NCBI RefSeq assembly: GCF_023973825.1
Contig: NC_090118.1
Coordinates: 838,501-902,500, forward strand
From: Plasmodium brasilianum
Lineage: Eukaryota; Apicomplexa; Aconoidasida; Haemosporida; Plasmodiidae
Reading direction: 5' to 3'
DNA: 64,000 nt
The notes under the pieces were generated by a model that made no database searches, had not been told where the DNA came from, and saw only the letters and a program-made list of their open reading frames with translations. Below are positions 11,389 through 23,085 of the stretch, piece after piece. A program made the translations under genes and the position numbers. Each line of letters opens with the position of its first letter. Within the stretch, counting starts at the first letter, position 1.

Positions 11389-13648
11389 CATATGTATATA
11401 TGTTGTATATGTACATAGGAAACGTGCGCGTACAAGGATGTCATTCTTCATAGGTCTTTTTATCAAGTAGACAGGCTCCGATATGTACGTTGCACAAGAA
11501 ATACACGGTATATGCAATATAATAATATACATGTACATGTTAATGCACTTTTTTACATGTGCATTTGTTTCCTCTTCAAATCAATGCAGTTATTTTTTTT
11601 TCCCGATGTAACATATATCAAGCATGGAAACAAATTAAACTATTAGTATACCCGTCTTGTGCATATTAAATAAAAAAAGTATTATGTTCATTTATATATT
11701 TATACAAAAAAAGGGTATACGAGGATAAACGGGGAACATTAATAAAGGCTAATAATATAAGGAACAAAAAAAAAAAAAAAAAAAAAAAAAAATATTGCAA
11801 TTCTCAAGCAACATGGGAAACACAAAAAAAGACAAAAAAATAAAAGTATTGTATGTCTGTAGCAACATGAGAAACACAAAAAAAGACAAAAAAATAAAAG
11901 TATTGTATGTCTGTAGCAACATGAGAAACACAAAAAAAGACGAACAACACAAGTATTGCAAGTCTATAGTAACAAACAGTGCACATAAATGGTAACAACA
12001 TGAGACGTAAATGAATTACCTTTAAATCCACATCGGACTTGTCGTACGGACGACCAACATTGTTTCCTATGTAAAAGCTATCCTCAAAATTAAACAGCAA
12101 ACCGGCAAAATGCATTGCCAGTCTTTTCATTATTTTATTCTTGCATATTAAACATGGAATTATATTTTGTATAAATTTCTCTTCATTTAATAAAGCAAGC
12201 AACTGTTTTTCCTCGATGGAGGGTGCAAAAGAAACACCACCATCATCGCCCATTTGATCATTAAAAAAAAAATTAATTACTGAAGAAGAGTTGGAATTAT
12301 CATAGTTTGTCTCTCTCAGATTACTATACGCTTTAGTTCTTTTCAACAAGAAATTTGTATATGTGTCTAATATTCTTAAACTTATTTTGTTGATATCAAA
12401 ATAACGTCTTTTCAAGTTTTTAGTTAACTCACGTATTTCGTTTATGCCAAATATGTCATTGCCTAGGAGAAAGAAATTTTGCAATTCCTTATTTTCTATT
12501 CCATTTATTTCTTCTATTCCTAATTTGCACGAATATTTAAAATAACAATTTAAAATTATCAAGTACTTAATTGCTTCCAAACATATGTACAATGAATACT
12601 GGCCATCATTCGGTTTTGCATAAATGTCTATTTCCCTTATTTCACATTTCCCGATGGAAAAGAAGTAATTCAGAAATTCTGAATTTTGCATTTTCCGCCT
12701 GCACTGTGCAGGTCGTTTTGTGGCCATCCACACGTTTAGAGCCGTTTCCTCGTTTGCTGCATTTATTACATTTGTCACATCTTCCGCGTTTACCTCGTTC
12801 GCTTCTTTTTCCTTGGCTTGTGGAGGGGGACCTCGTGGCCGAGTAAGCAGAAAACCCCTTGAAAAACGAGCGTAAAAGCGTCTACACAAATAAACAGAGT
12901 TTTTCTCTTCTATAATTTTTTCCATCAAGCGTAAGATAAAACAGTAAAATTGATTCGTCCCTTCTTCTGTTATATTGTATGGATAGCGCAAGAGTGAAGT
13001 AGCCTTTTTTTTTTTTTTTCTTTTTTTTTTTTTTTCTTCCGTTTCGCCTTTATCCTCCTTTCGCTGATGCTTTTGTTTTTGTTTTTCCTCTGAACTGAAC
13101 AGTGAGTGGAAATAAGATAATGCATTTTTGAAACCCTGAATTTTTGAAAAAAAAATTGGCAATTTGTGGTATTTTATATTGTCATAATTGTGAGCACATG
13201 ATGATACATTCGTTTGATTGGAAAAAATGACAAATTTGTATTTCTTTTCTGTTTCTTTTCCTTTTTCTGATAATTTAACAAGAGCTGTTAACACCCTCTC
13301 GTTGTAAACCAAATTATTTACATGTTTACTTTGAACAGTATTAATAAGGGTACCGTCAAAATCGAACGAAGCAATTTTCACGGGCTTAGTTAATAAAAGA
13401 GATACAAAATTTTCAAATTGTCCCTTCTTGTTCTTAATGGACAATATATCTTTCGAAAGAGTTTTATGTACTACCTTCTTCAATGTAGTTGTTATCTCTT
13501 TTTCTGCTGTTTGAAATAAGCAGCAGTAATACCTATTCCATTTTTTTTCAAATCTATGCTTTTTTAAATAAAATAATAATTTTAAATATTTTACACAAAT
13601 AGATCTTTTAAATCTCAAAGGGGGAAGCAAGGTCGTTCGTCCAAGCAT
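10794..13648 (-). CDS. PNKP: DNA 3'-phosphatase, PNKP/HAD family (2 exons)
   Basis: Exons are 13648-12020 and 10859-10794, giving 564 residues. Exon 1 carries the HAD phosphatase signature FDFDGTL (Asp96 likely nucleophile, Asp98) and FSNQTNV (about 142-148), then a Lys-rich insertion, and ends with YIGNNVGRPYDKSDVDLK, the equivalent of the PNKP motif IV region. The reading then meets an AAG|GTAATT donor. A poly-T/CCTAG acceptor 1.16 kb downstream restores phase 0 and gives FAQRIGIKNYDDTWFQNF and a stop, which matches the way PNKP phosphatase domains continue after this motif (FA-x-N-x-G). No P-loop kinase is seen, so this resembles phosphatase-only family members that clear 3'-phosphates at DNA breaks. 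Oddity: the usual GD of motif IV is GN here. The start was chosen as the first ATG of the frame. Confidence 0.85.
11803..11960. repeat. 54-bp tandem repeat inside the phosphatase intron
   Basis: Units begin at about 11821, 11875 and 11929, with a decayed partial unit on each side. As 54 is a multiple of three without stops on the minus strand, exon 1 reads on for about 71 codons into the intron. That tail (FVFFCVSHVA repeated) is not real protein. Confidence 0.85.
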
Positions 13649-15556
13649 GTTTTATCCCTTCAGATTAAAAATGGAGGTCCTGAGTTTTGGTTATTCGTGT
13701 ATATTATATTTATTAAAGTTTGAATAAAAGAACAAATTGTACATGAGTGGGTATAAATATTATATCTATCTTAACCTTCTTGTAAAAGATTTCCTTTCTC
13801 ATTCTGGATGAGAACGGGAAACTTGGACATGGAAACAATGCATGGCTCTAGGCAAACATACATACAGGCGTTACTGCATATATGCCTACATTCGTATGTG
13901 CCTACATATATACATCATACATACATACATACATACATTCATACATACATACATATACACATTCATACATACATACATTCATACATACATTCATACATAC
14001 ATACATTCATACATACATACATTCATACATACATACATACATACATACATACATTCATACATACATACATACATACATACATACAAGTATGTGTAGCTAA
14101 CTGCACTTTATAATTTTTTGCATCGACTTTTATGTTCATCATTCAGCATTTCACCATCAGCACTTCATATTACCATTTTTCTTTTTCTTTCAAAGACGCC
14201 AAAAGTAATGATCCCTTCACAAAGGAGTCTTCACTACTAGTGGTAGTTACCAAGGCAGCGATAAAAAGAAAGGGATATAATTAAATGAAGAAAAAAAATC
14301 AAAAAAAAAAAAAAAAAATAAGAAAGATCTAATAACGCTCATCACTAGGCTGTGTTTTTTCCACCATACGTACAAACACATACCTAAATGGTATAATGTA
14401 CGAGTATATACATATAGAAGTATATGCTTATATGTACCTTCACAAATTCATTTTTCCCTTAACAAACAAATATAAGAACAGTTGAACGTTGTACTATGTA
14501 ATGATCTTATATCTCTTTAACAATATATGCGCAAAAAGGGCAAGCTTAATATTTTCATGCTTGCCTTCTTCATTTATATATTATATGAACATGCCTCTCT
14601 TCTCTTATTGGATGCATGCACATTAGTGCGCCCAAAAAATATGAGTCATTTTCGCGTTAAACATAAAAAAAAAAAAAAAAAAAAAAAAGTGGGGTGAGAA
14701 CAAGCAAAGAAGTGATAAAATAAATAAGTATCAAGATAAGCAAGTGACGAAGAAACGAATTCAATGCGCGATCAACTAACAGTGCCTCTTAAAAAACAAA
14801 TGCATAAAAAATATGCTCAGTGTTCATATGTAAGCCAAGTTACATGAGTTTTAAACGTGCATTTGTGTATATTGGTAAGCAGGAAGAATTTAAAAAGGTT
14901 AAATATACTAACATATGTTTTGTTAGTAGGAGGAGGAATATATACATAATTTGAATTATGTGGAAACTGTCAGTACGTTCTGCACCGTTCAACATGTGAA
15001 TGCGTCATCCGACACATCCATATACATATATATATATAGATATAGATACACACACACACACATATATATATATGTATATGCATATACGTGTATGAATTAA
15101 ATTGCCATTACTATTATAACAGTGGTTTATCGTCTGCCCCCTTCCCTGTTTTACTACAGTATTTCTATGCTTAATGAAAGCAACTGCTGGGTCTTTAGGG
15201 AATGGTTTCAGAAATTTAGCTTATAATTGCTTTGTCAGACTTGCTTACAAGAATAAATTATTGACGTAATATGCATAAAAAGGGGGAAAAACTGTACTCA
15301 TATATATGTATATGTATGTTATACTACTGAGAGTGATATTTGTGACAAGTACAGAGAATTCAATTCATATATAAAGGGACTAAACAAAAGGGAACACTCA
15401 TGTGTGTTTGCTCGTGTTAGTTTATGTACATATAAGTATATATACTTATTTGCGCTTGTTCATTCGTATGCATACAACATACAACATCGCTTACTAAGTC
15501 GATGCAATTTTTATGGAAAAATTTATAGACGAGCAGTTAACAACAAACTAACGAAA
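13649..15556. other. Divergent spacer between phosphatase and HINT1
   Basis: Both genes are transcribed away from this 1.9-kb region, so it must hold both promoters. It contains the CATA array listed next, poly(A) runs (14304-14319, 14667-14688) and a short TA/CA run (15021-15075). No gene seen. Confidence 0.7.
13911..14087. repeat. (ACAT)n / ACATTC microsatellite
   Basis: ACATACAT units are interrupted by ATTC at irregular intervals. It is open in three plus-strand frames as His/Thr/Tyr/Ile peptides, which are not genes. Confidence 0.9.
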
Positions 15557-15714
15557 ATGGCGGACGAAGAAGAGAAGACTCTAGCCTCTGCGGGAAAGGA
15601 TGAAAATGGAGATTCAATTTTTGGTTTTTCAATTAAAAGAGAGAAAAAAAGAAAACAAACAAACGGACATATACTACTATATATAACAGGCGAACATAAT
15701 CATTTTTAATTTAA

Positions 15715-15745
<31 letters not shown>

Positions 15746-16644
15746 CTGTAAAATTGTAATATTACATAATTTTATACCATTTTGTAGGAAAAATTGCAAG
15801 AAAGGAAGTGAAAGTGGATATTGTGTATGAGGATGAAAAGGTAATACCATTTTTTCATTTTAACTTAAATTTGTATGTGTATTATATCAGAGTTGGTACA
15901 AAGTAATTACTGCGAAATGCGCGCACGTACAAACACATACAGACAGATACACACACGTACAATGTTGCTAAGAATTTTCAGCGCTCACGGGAGCGGTCTG
16001 CACTTGTGTAAATATGTTTGTATGTATTTATGTACGTACAAATGTATATGTATATATATGTATATATGTATATGTTTGTATATATAATATATGTGTGTAT
16101 ACATGCGGGGCATTTGTTTATTTTATTTTTTTTTTTTTACCAGGTTATTGCCTTCAATGATATTAATCCGCAGGCCCCAGTGCACATTCTCGTGATACCA
16201 AAAATGAGAGATGGGTTAACGAGACTTAGCAAGGCTGAAGAAAGACACAAAGAAATTCTTGGTCATCTTATGTGGGCGGTAACGATATTTTGTTAAAAGC
16301 CATGAACGTCACGAACAACATACTATGAACAGATATATGTTTCCCGGTTACGTGCATTTTATATGCTTATCTATGTTTATTGTTTGCAAATTATTGCCCA
16401 TTTGTTTGTTATTTATGACTTAATTGTTTATCGTTAATTTTTGCTTTTTTTGGTACCCCTCAAACATGCATACCAAAAAAACAATTTTTATACTTTCATT
16501 TTGTAGGTGTCTGAAATAGTAAAACGAAATAATTTAGGTGATTTCCGTTTGGTAGTAAATAATGGGCCACAGGCTTGTCAGTCTATTTATTATTTACACT
16601 TGCATATTTTAGCGAAAAGACAAATGAAGTGGCCCCCAGGATGA
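15557..16644 (+). CDS. HINT1: Histidine triad nucleotide-binding protein 1 (4 exons)
   Basis: Exons are 15557-15623, 15788-15840, 16144-16278 and 16507-16644, giving 130 residues, close to the ~126 of animal HINT1. The product follows the family along its whole length: GDSIFGKIARKEV, then VIAFNDINPQAPVHILVIPK, then VVNNGPQACQSIYYLHLHIL, ending RQMKWPPG. HINT proteins are homodimeric purine-phosphoramidate hydrolases acting in cytosol and nucleus. His116 (likely nucleophile) and His118 of the H-x-H-x-H motif are present, but the first triad position (114) is Tyr. Splice sites: donors GTTTTT, GTAATA and GTAACG; acceptors TTTGTAG, CAG and TTTGTAG; phases match at every junction. The first donor is weak at +3 to +6, but the join rebuilds the universal IFGK. 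Confidence 0.95.
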
Positions 16645-16712
16645 AAAGAAAAAAAAAAAGACACACGAAAGAAGATCAACCATGTGAACATTCTTTTGGA
16701 TATACCTTTACG

Positions 16713-16880
16713 GGTGTGTGTGTGTGCATACGTTTGTATGTTTGTATGTGTGTGTGTGTGCATACGTTTGTATGTTTGTATGTGTGTGTGTGTGCATACG
16801 TTTGTACGTTTGTATGTGTGTGTGTGTGCATGCGTTTGTATGTTTGTATGTGTGTGTGTGCATACGTTTATATGCATGTT
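16713..16880. repeat. (TG)n plus CATACGTTTGTATGTTTGTA repeat
   Basis: A compound repeat of about 36 bp in five copies. It is open in several frames (Cys/Val/Tyr one way, Thr/His/Asn the other), so the peptides are artefacts. Confidence 0.85.
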
Positions 16881-17115
16881 TGTACGCTAGTTGCGAAAAA
16901 TCGAACACGCATAGTTGCTTACGATTGACAACCCTCATTAAATAATGGTGTGTACCCTGTTTTCATGTTTTACCATGTTGTTTTCTCATGAACAGGCATG
17001 TTTTATGTGGAAAGTAATTTCGCAGTATTTTTTTTTTTTTTATAAAGCAATAATAAAATACAAAACAGCCGCAATTGTAAAAGAACTGTTAATTATACGC
17101 AGTTACGGAGAAAAT

Positions 17116-17362
17116 ATTCATAAACAAGTCATTCAAATATATACGTTTAAAAAAAAATATTTATGAATAGGTCATACAAATAAATACATTCAAACAGATA
17201 CATTTAAAAAAAAATATTTATGAATATGTCATTCGAATAAATACATTTAAAAAAAAATATTTATGAACGGGTCATACAAATAAATACATTTAAAAAAAAA
17301 TATTTATGAACGAGTCATACAAATAAATACATTTAAAAAAAAATATTTATGAACGAGTCATA
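17116..17362. repeat. 43-bp tandem repeat, about 5-6 copies
   Basis: The unit contains ATTTATGAACGAGTCATAC, then AAATAAATACATTT and an A9 run. Later copies are almost identical, and the early ones have drifted. Confidence 0.8.
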
Positions 17363-17430
17363 CTTTTAAAAAAAAAGGAGCAATTTTTTTGCCCGTTAAA
17401 ATGGAAGATATTTCTACGACTAGCATAAGT

Positions 17431-17530
17431 TACAAAAAATACGTAAAACACAAAAAATACGTAAAATACAAAAAATACGTAAAATACAAAAAATACGTAA
17501 AACACAAAAATTACATAAAATACAAAAAAG
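17431..17530. repeat. 18-bp ACAAAAAATACGTAAAAT repeat
   Basis: About five copies, near-perfect, close to the 3' end of the following minus-strand gene. Confidence 0.75.
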
Positions 17531-17704
17531 CAGAATACCTGCCAAATTAACGCCTGATAAAGGCAAATATTATTAAAACGTTGAAATGTTAATGGGGTGT
17601 GCATGCATGTACGTACGTGCGCGCGCGCGCATAAAATGAAGGTCAGAAAAAACGGATACGGCAATAAAAGGGAATAAAATAATCCCATATTTTTTATTTC
17701 TTTT

Positions 17705-18865
17705 TTAAGCATTTTTTAATAATAAAGGAACTTTTGGTTTTACCTTGGCCTTCGTAAATTTTGGCATATACTTAACAGTAGCTGCAGCGTTCGCTGGTGT
17801 AGTGGTGGGTTTATTGGTTGGTTTACTGGCCGCTGCTTGATGTGAAGGACAACCGTTACTCACTATTTCTTTGACTCCTTCCTTTTCGTTTTTTAATTCC
17901 GTTTTATCAAAGAATACTTCTAAATTTTTTGGTATCAAAGCAACTTTCCCCTTTAGGAATAGAGGAGTATTATTTAAAGGTAAACCATGATCTTCTTCGT
18001 CATTTAAAATATTCTCTTGTAATATTTCAAAATTTTCAAAGTTATCCCAAGTAGCAGGTAATTTTAATGATGCATTTACTTGTCGCAAGTCATTGTCTAA
18101 CATGTCAAGAACACAATGTTGTTCTTCAATAAGTTTTTCTAATTCTCTACATGAGAAAAGCATACTAATGATATCATTCTGATCGTTGTTAGGTATTTTC
18201 GAAAAATTCATTGATAAATCAAATAGGTTTTCGTGCTTATTTTTTTTCGGTAAAAACAAATGCGCAATATCATCTAAACGTTGCTTTTGTTTTTTCCTTA
18301 CAACAGGAGTTTCATCATCTATCGAATTGTTATTATCTATCGTTTGTTCTTCTTCTTTCCTATTTAAATATTCATTTGCCCATTTTAGTTTCTCTTTTAA
18401 ATATTCTATTTTATAATTTTTGTATATATCATCATAATCGAAATTATACTTGTCTTCAATGCTTTTTTTTTTATTATGCCCATCTTTTCTTTTTATTTTT
18501 TCCCCCTTTATTAATTTATCACTATTTTTTCGGAGCAAATAATTGTAGCGACCCTCGTTATCATATGCAGTTCCGTCTGCACATCTGCACTCACTTCTTT
18601 GATTATAGCTATAGAAACTTTCCTCGTCGTTGTAACCGCTTCCCTCCTCCTCGACATACTTAGTGTTATCCTTGCATTTGTACGTATCTTCACTTTCGCA
18701 TTTATCTGTGTTCTCTTCTTTATAATAACTATAATTGCAATGTTCAAGGACTCCTCTACAATTGTTTAACCTGTGCTCGATATCATACCACTTAGAATTC
18801 CCAATGTATTTGTTATTACTTCTATTTTTGCTTCTATTGCTGTTTTTATTTTTTTTCATTTTTTC

Positions 18866-18907
<42 letters not shown>

Positions 18908-21050
18908 CTTTTTTTCTTCTTCCTCTGCTCTTAGCTCCTCCAAAGTTATATCACAGTTTAAATATTTTTCATCTTCACTACTCCATTCAACTCCATTTCT
19001 AAACTGTAAAGGTTTCAGATGACCAGCAGCCACCATTATGCTATTGTTGTTTGTACCTTTTTCCTTTTTTCGTCCGTTTACATATTTTTCATTTTTGCTC
19101 TTTTCCTTACCCTTATTAGTGCTAATTTGTTCATTCCATCTTTTGTTTTCTAATGAGTACATTCCAGTATTTGTGTCGTTATATGTTGGATCATATATAC
19201 ATACAGGTATATACGGAACATTTGGGTAAAAAAAAGAGGGCCCCCTTTGCTCGTTTCCATTCATCATCGTCATCATTATATTATTACTATTACCATAATT
19301 ATCGATAGTGCTAAAATTGTAAGGAGGAAAGTTCATCATATGGGTGCAATTTCCAAATGGTGATAATGCATACGATTGCACGGTGTTCCTATGAGTGTCT
19401 TCTCCGAAATATTTTTTTTCGCTTTGATTCTGTGGAGTTTTATCTAAAGCAGAAATAGAAATAGGAGGTCCTGTCACTTTACCTACATAATTTCCATCAT
19501 ATCTTGAAAATGCATTTATATAATGTGTATTATGTAGTAGTTTACTTTCTTTAAAGGTTGACAATGGTCCGATAGGCATTTCGTCTTCTGGTAATCCAAC
19601 CATTGTACTGTTTTTATTTATCTTGTTAATATGCTCCTCATACCTATTCTCCCCCGTTTTGTTAATATTAATGTTTGTAACTGTTTTGTTCTCATTTTTA
19701 TATCCTTTTAATGAAGTATTAGATCTAATTTTCATTATGCTGTTATTTGCTATCTTATGTGGTATTTCTTTTTTTATGTTTAACAATACATCTTTTGACA
19801 ATTCTTTTGAAAATAATTTACTGTATTTACTTGTAAACGAACTTGCTTCTACATAGGGGTGAACTGCCTTTTTAGATTTTTCATTTACGCAATGGGGCAG
19901 TAACTTTGTTTTTCCTACAGTCTTAGAAGAAGGGCTATTTGACTTTAAACTTTTGGACTTGAACGCTTGACTCTTTAATTTAGCAAGGATGTTAACTTTT
20001 TCAAAGTATTTGTTTTTGCCTAATGTGCCCCTTCTCGGGGGTTCACCGCTGGAGTTATTACCGTTACTTCCATAATTATTGTCGTTATCATCGTTATCAT
20101 CGTTATCATCGTTATCATCGTTATCGTCGTTATCATCGTTATCATCGTTATCGTCGTTATCATCGTTATCGTCGTTATTGTCGTTATCGTCGTTATTGTC
20201 GTTATCGTCGTTATTGTAGTTATCGTTGTTATCATCATTATCATCGTTATTATCATCTTTATCCTTGTTATCGTCATTATAATCATCCTTATCGCTCTCC
20301 CTCGTGTTGGTGTTACCACTTCCTTCGTCATATTGCTCTTCGCCTGAATCATAGAACGGGCTATTTTTTGGTGTGTTTTTCCCATATATCTTTGATTTTG
20401 TGGACATCATTTTACCTCCCAGTCCTTTTTTGTTTTTATCCTGTTTATTCAGTACCTCTAACAGACTTACCTTAGGTTTCATTTCTTTAAATTTTAATTC
20501 TGGTATTTTTACCTTTGGTTTTAGTACTTTTGTTTTTGCTTCTGTCATTTTGGACATTGATTTTGTCGTTTTTAGTTTTGGCAACATTTGTTTAAACTTG
20601 ATGTCCAGTGCTTTAAATTTTGGACCAGGAGTTTTTATCTTCGACATGATTTCTTCCTTTGGTTTCAATTGAGATATTTCCATTTTTGATTTCATTTGGC
20701 TACTTTCACTATTGCTATCGTTGCCTTTCTTTTCTTCTATTCTGCTTTTTTGAAGAATTGCTGCAATGTTATTAAACAAAATACAAATAGAGTGAGAAAT
20801 ACAGAAAAATTATTATAAATATAAAAAATTAAATAAAAGTTTTACTTTCTTATGTGTGTGATAAAAAAAAAAAATTAGCTCCATTTTTGTGCAGTTGCTT
20901 GATAATATGCATTTGTAAAAAATATTATGAACGCTTACGTGCTAATTTCCCTTTATTTTTTAATAGGGAAGATGGGTTTATAAAGGACTTCACCGATTTC
21001 GTTAAGGGCATGTCCTTTTTGCTGACTTGTGCAGGCGGTTTTAAATTCAT
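17705..21050 (-). CDS. Conserved-type Lys/Asp/Asn-rich protein of unknown function (2 exons)
   Basis: Exons are 21050-20939 and 20760-17705, giving 1055 residues. A C|GTAAGC donor and a TTGCAG acceptor fit in phase 1 and join ...NKGKLA to PILQKSRIEEKKGN. Visible parts: a basic N-terminus; a region about residues 55-130 with recurring P-K-x-K motifs (GPKFKALD, LPKLKTTK, LKPKVKIPELKFKEMKPKV); an Asp/Asn tract (bases 20062-20280, GAC/GAT/AAC codons); a Lys run (18862-18915); and a more ordered, partly helical stretch near the C-terminus (NDIISMLFSCRELEKLIEEQ, then LKLPATWDNFENFEIL). I see no signal peptide, membrane segment or known domain, and do not recognise the family. It lies between HINT1 and RON5, the same place as an unnamed gene in P. 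falciparum (recalled). Confidence 0.85.
20062..20280 (-). repeat. Asp/Asn codon repeat within the unknown gene
   Basis: Nearly 70 codons are GAC/GAT/AAC/AAT, with GATAACGAT-type 9-bp periodicity. It gives a strongly acidic tract beside two basic regions. Confidence 0.85.
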
Positions 21051-23085
21051 TCTCTTCCTTTCCCAAACATTACAATGTGAAAAATTAAAAAAAAAAATAA
21101 AATAATAAATGGGAGGAAAAGGAAAAATATAAAATAATATTATGCAAAGTAATGCAATGGAAGAAGACGACAGAGTAATATGATGGACAAAATAATGAAT
21201 GACTAGCGACAAGTAACGAGTGAAGTGCAAAAAATTAAAAAGACAGTTTAGCGGAATATTGAAAAAGCGTTAAACAGCTATGTCTATAAAAACCAGTTTT
21301 TAAAAGTGCCTAAAATTTTTTTTTTTATTATTTCTGTCTATAAATGTACCCATGTATGTGTATATATATGCATATATGTACAATTAAGCGTATTATCAAA
21401 ATTTTAAGCGTTTAACAAAAATATAAAAAAAAAATTTATACTCCTATATGTATAGGATATAAACAATTTCCATCTTCATTTCCTTAAATTATTATGAATA
21501 TGAGTTGAAAATTTATGAATCTGTTCATATTTTTATTTTCCATTTCAAGTTGTTGCATCCTTTTATGTGCACACACAAAAAAGAAAAAAAAGCAAAAAAA
21601 AAAAAAACATGTACCATTCTGAACGGTGCATAATAAATAGAACAAAAAAATAAAATAATAATAAAAATTAAAATAAAATTTAACACAGCATAACATAACG
21701 TAAGCATGAATATGAAGGTAATATAAACGTTAGTATGAAGGTAATATAAACGGAAACATAAAAACAATATAAATGTAAAAGTAATATAAATGTAAATATA
21801 AAAGCGAACGTAAATACAAACAAACATTACTTAGCAACAGTTGTTATAAAAAAAAAAAATCGCCAAAAAAAGGAAAATAGGGAAATAGGAAAAAAGGAAA
21901 ATAAGAAATTAAGAAAATAATAAAACAGGAAAATATAAAAGTAGGAAAATATAAAAGTAGGAAAATATAAAAGTAGGAAAATAAAAAAATTATACATACG
22001 TGCATATAATAATTGAGTACTTTCTTTTTTCCCACAAAGTTTAAAACAAGAAGGGGTAATGATAGTGTTAACTACACAATGATATGTCATATGAGATTTT
22101 CTAAAACGGTAATATAACAAAGTCCTCCTTTTACAAGTAAAATTTTAATACAATCATTTTTAATAAATTTTTTGCCGTTTTGAAATTAGACAGTTTTGTA
22201 CATTAACATATTTATGCTTGCCATAAAAAACGGGAAAAAATGTAGGTGGGTGGACCGGTAAATGCTCAATGGATAGCAGAACTGGCCCATTTTTATAATT
22301 TTAGTCCAAAAATAAAGAAAAAAATAAATTAAAACCAAAAAAAAGATAAAATGAAAAAAGCAAAAAGCAAAAATCAAAAATCAAAAATCAAAAAAAAAAA
22401 AAAGACCGAAAAAAACAAAAAAAACAAGACAGCAATATATACTTAAAAACGTTCAAAAAAAAAAAAAAAAAAAAAAAGGTAAAGAATAAATACATATGGA
22501 TAATGCACATATGAAATCTAAAACATAGGGCAGCACAGAAAAGAGGATATTATAAAATGGTAAAAAAATAAATGCCCCCTGGTACAATTGAAAAACTAAA
22601 AATTAAAAAAATGAAAATAAAACATAAAAAAGAAAGAAGCAAAGACGAAAAGTGGAAAAAAATAAAGGAGAAACGAGAAAAGGAAAAAAAAGGACAAAAC
22701 AAATGGACGAAAAAAAAAAAAAAAAAAAACATGCCCCTGAAATGTCCTATTACACACAAGCCTGTCAAGCCCGTCTCGTTTTTAAATGCGGAAAATATGC
22801 GAACAGCAAAGTCGTGAAACAGCTGTACATTAATTTAACACATAAATATACTTAAATAAATAAATATATATATATATGTACATATATGTTCGCACATTAA
22901 TACGCATAAAAACAATGAAATAATAAGATATAAAAAAAATAGCTAGGAGAGTGAATTCTTAAAAGAAAAAAGAGCGCTACAAGGACTTCATTTTAACCAA
23001 AATAAAAAAACATAAAAATAAAAAGATGTACAATACAATAATATAAATGAAAAAAAAAGAAAATAAGTATACTTTTCCAACTTGT
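21051..23085. other. Spacer between the unknown gene and RON5
   Basis: AT-rich, with A-runs at 22390-22403, 22456-22477 and 22711-22729, 12-bp AAAATATAAAAGTAGG units (21925-21985), and a Lys-rich plus-strand ORF (22572-22817) that is treated under findings. Both neighbouring genes lie on the minus strand, so this holds the promoter of the unknown gene and the 3' flank of RON5. Confidence 0.6.

Larger units (their letters stand above)
16645..17704. other. Convergent spacer between HINT1 and the next gene
   Basis: Holds both 3' flanks and three tandem arrays: TGTGTG/CATACGTTTGTATGTT (16713-16880), a 43-bp unit (17116-17362) and an 18-bp unit (17431-17530). No gene seen. Confidence 0.7.

Noticed and set aside
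11740..11748. Nearer acceptor for the phosphatase last exon
   Set aside because: TTATTAG|CC after poly-T is a good-looking site, but in phase 0 it gives PLLMFPVYPRIPF, unlike the family; the site at 10859 gives the expected FA-x-x-(I/L)-G continuation.
13911..14087. Regular repeats considered as a CRISPR array
   Set aside because: Simple microsatellite without unique spacers, in a eukaryotic genome.
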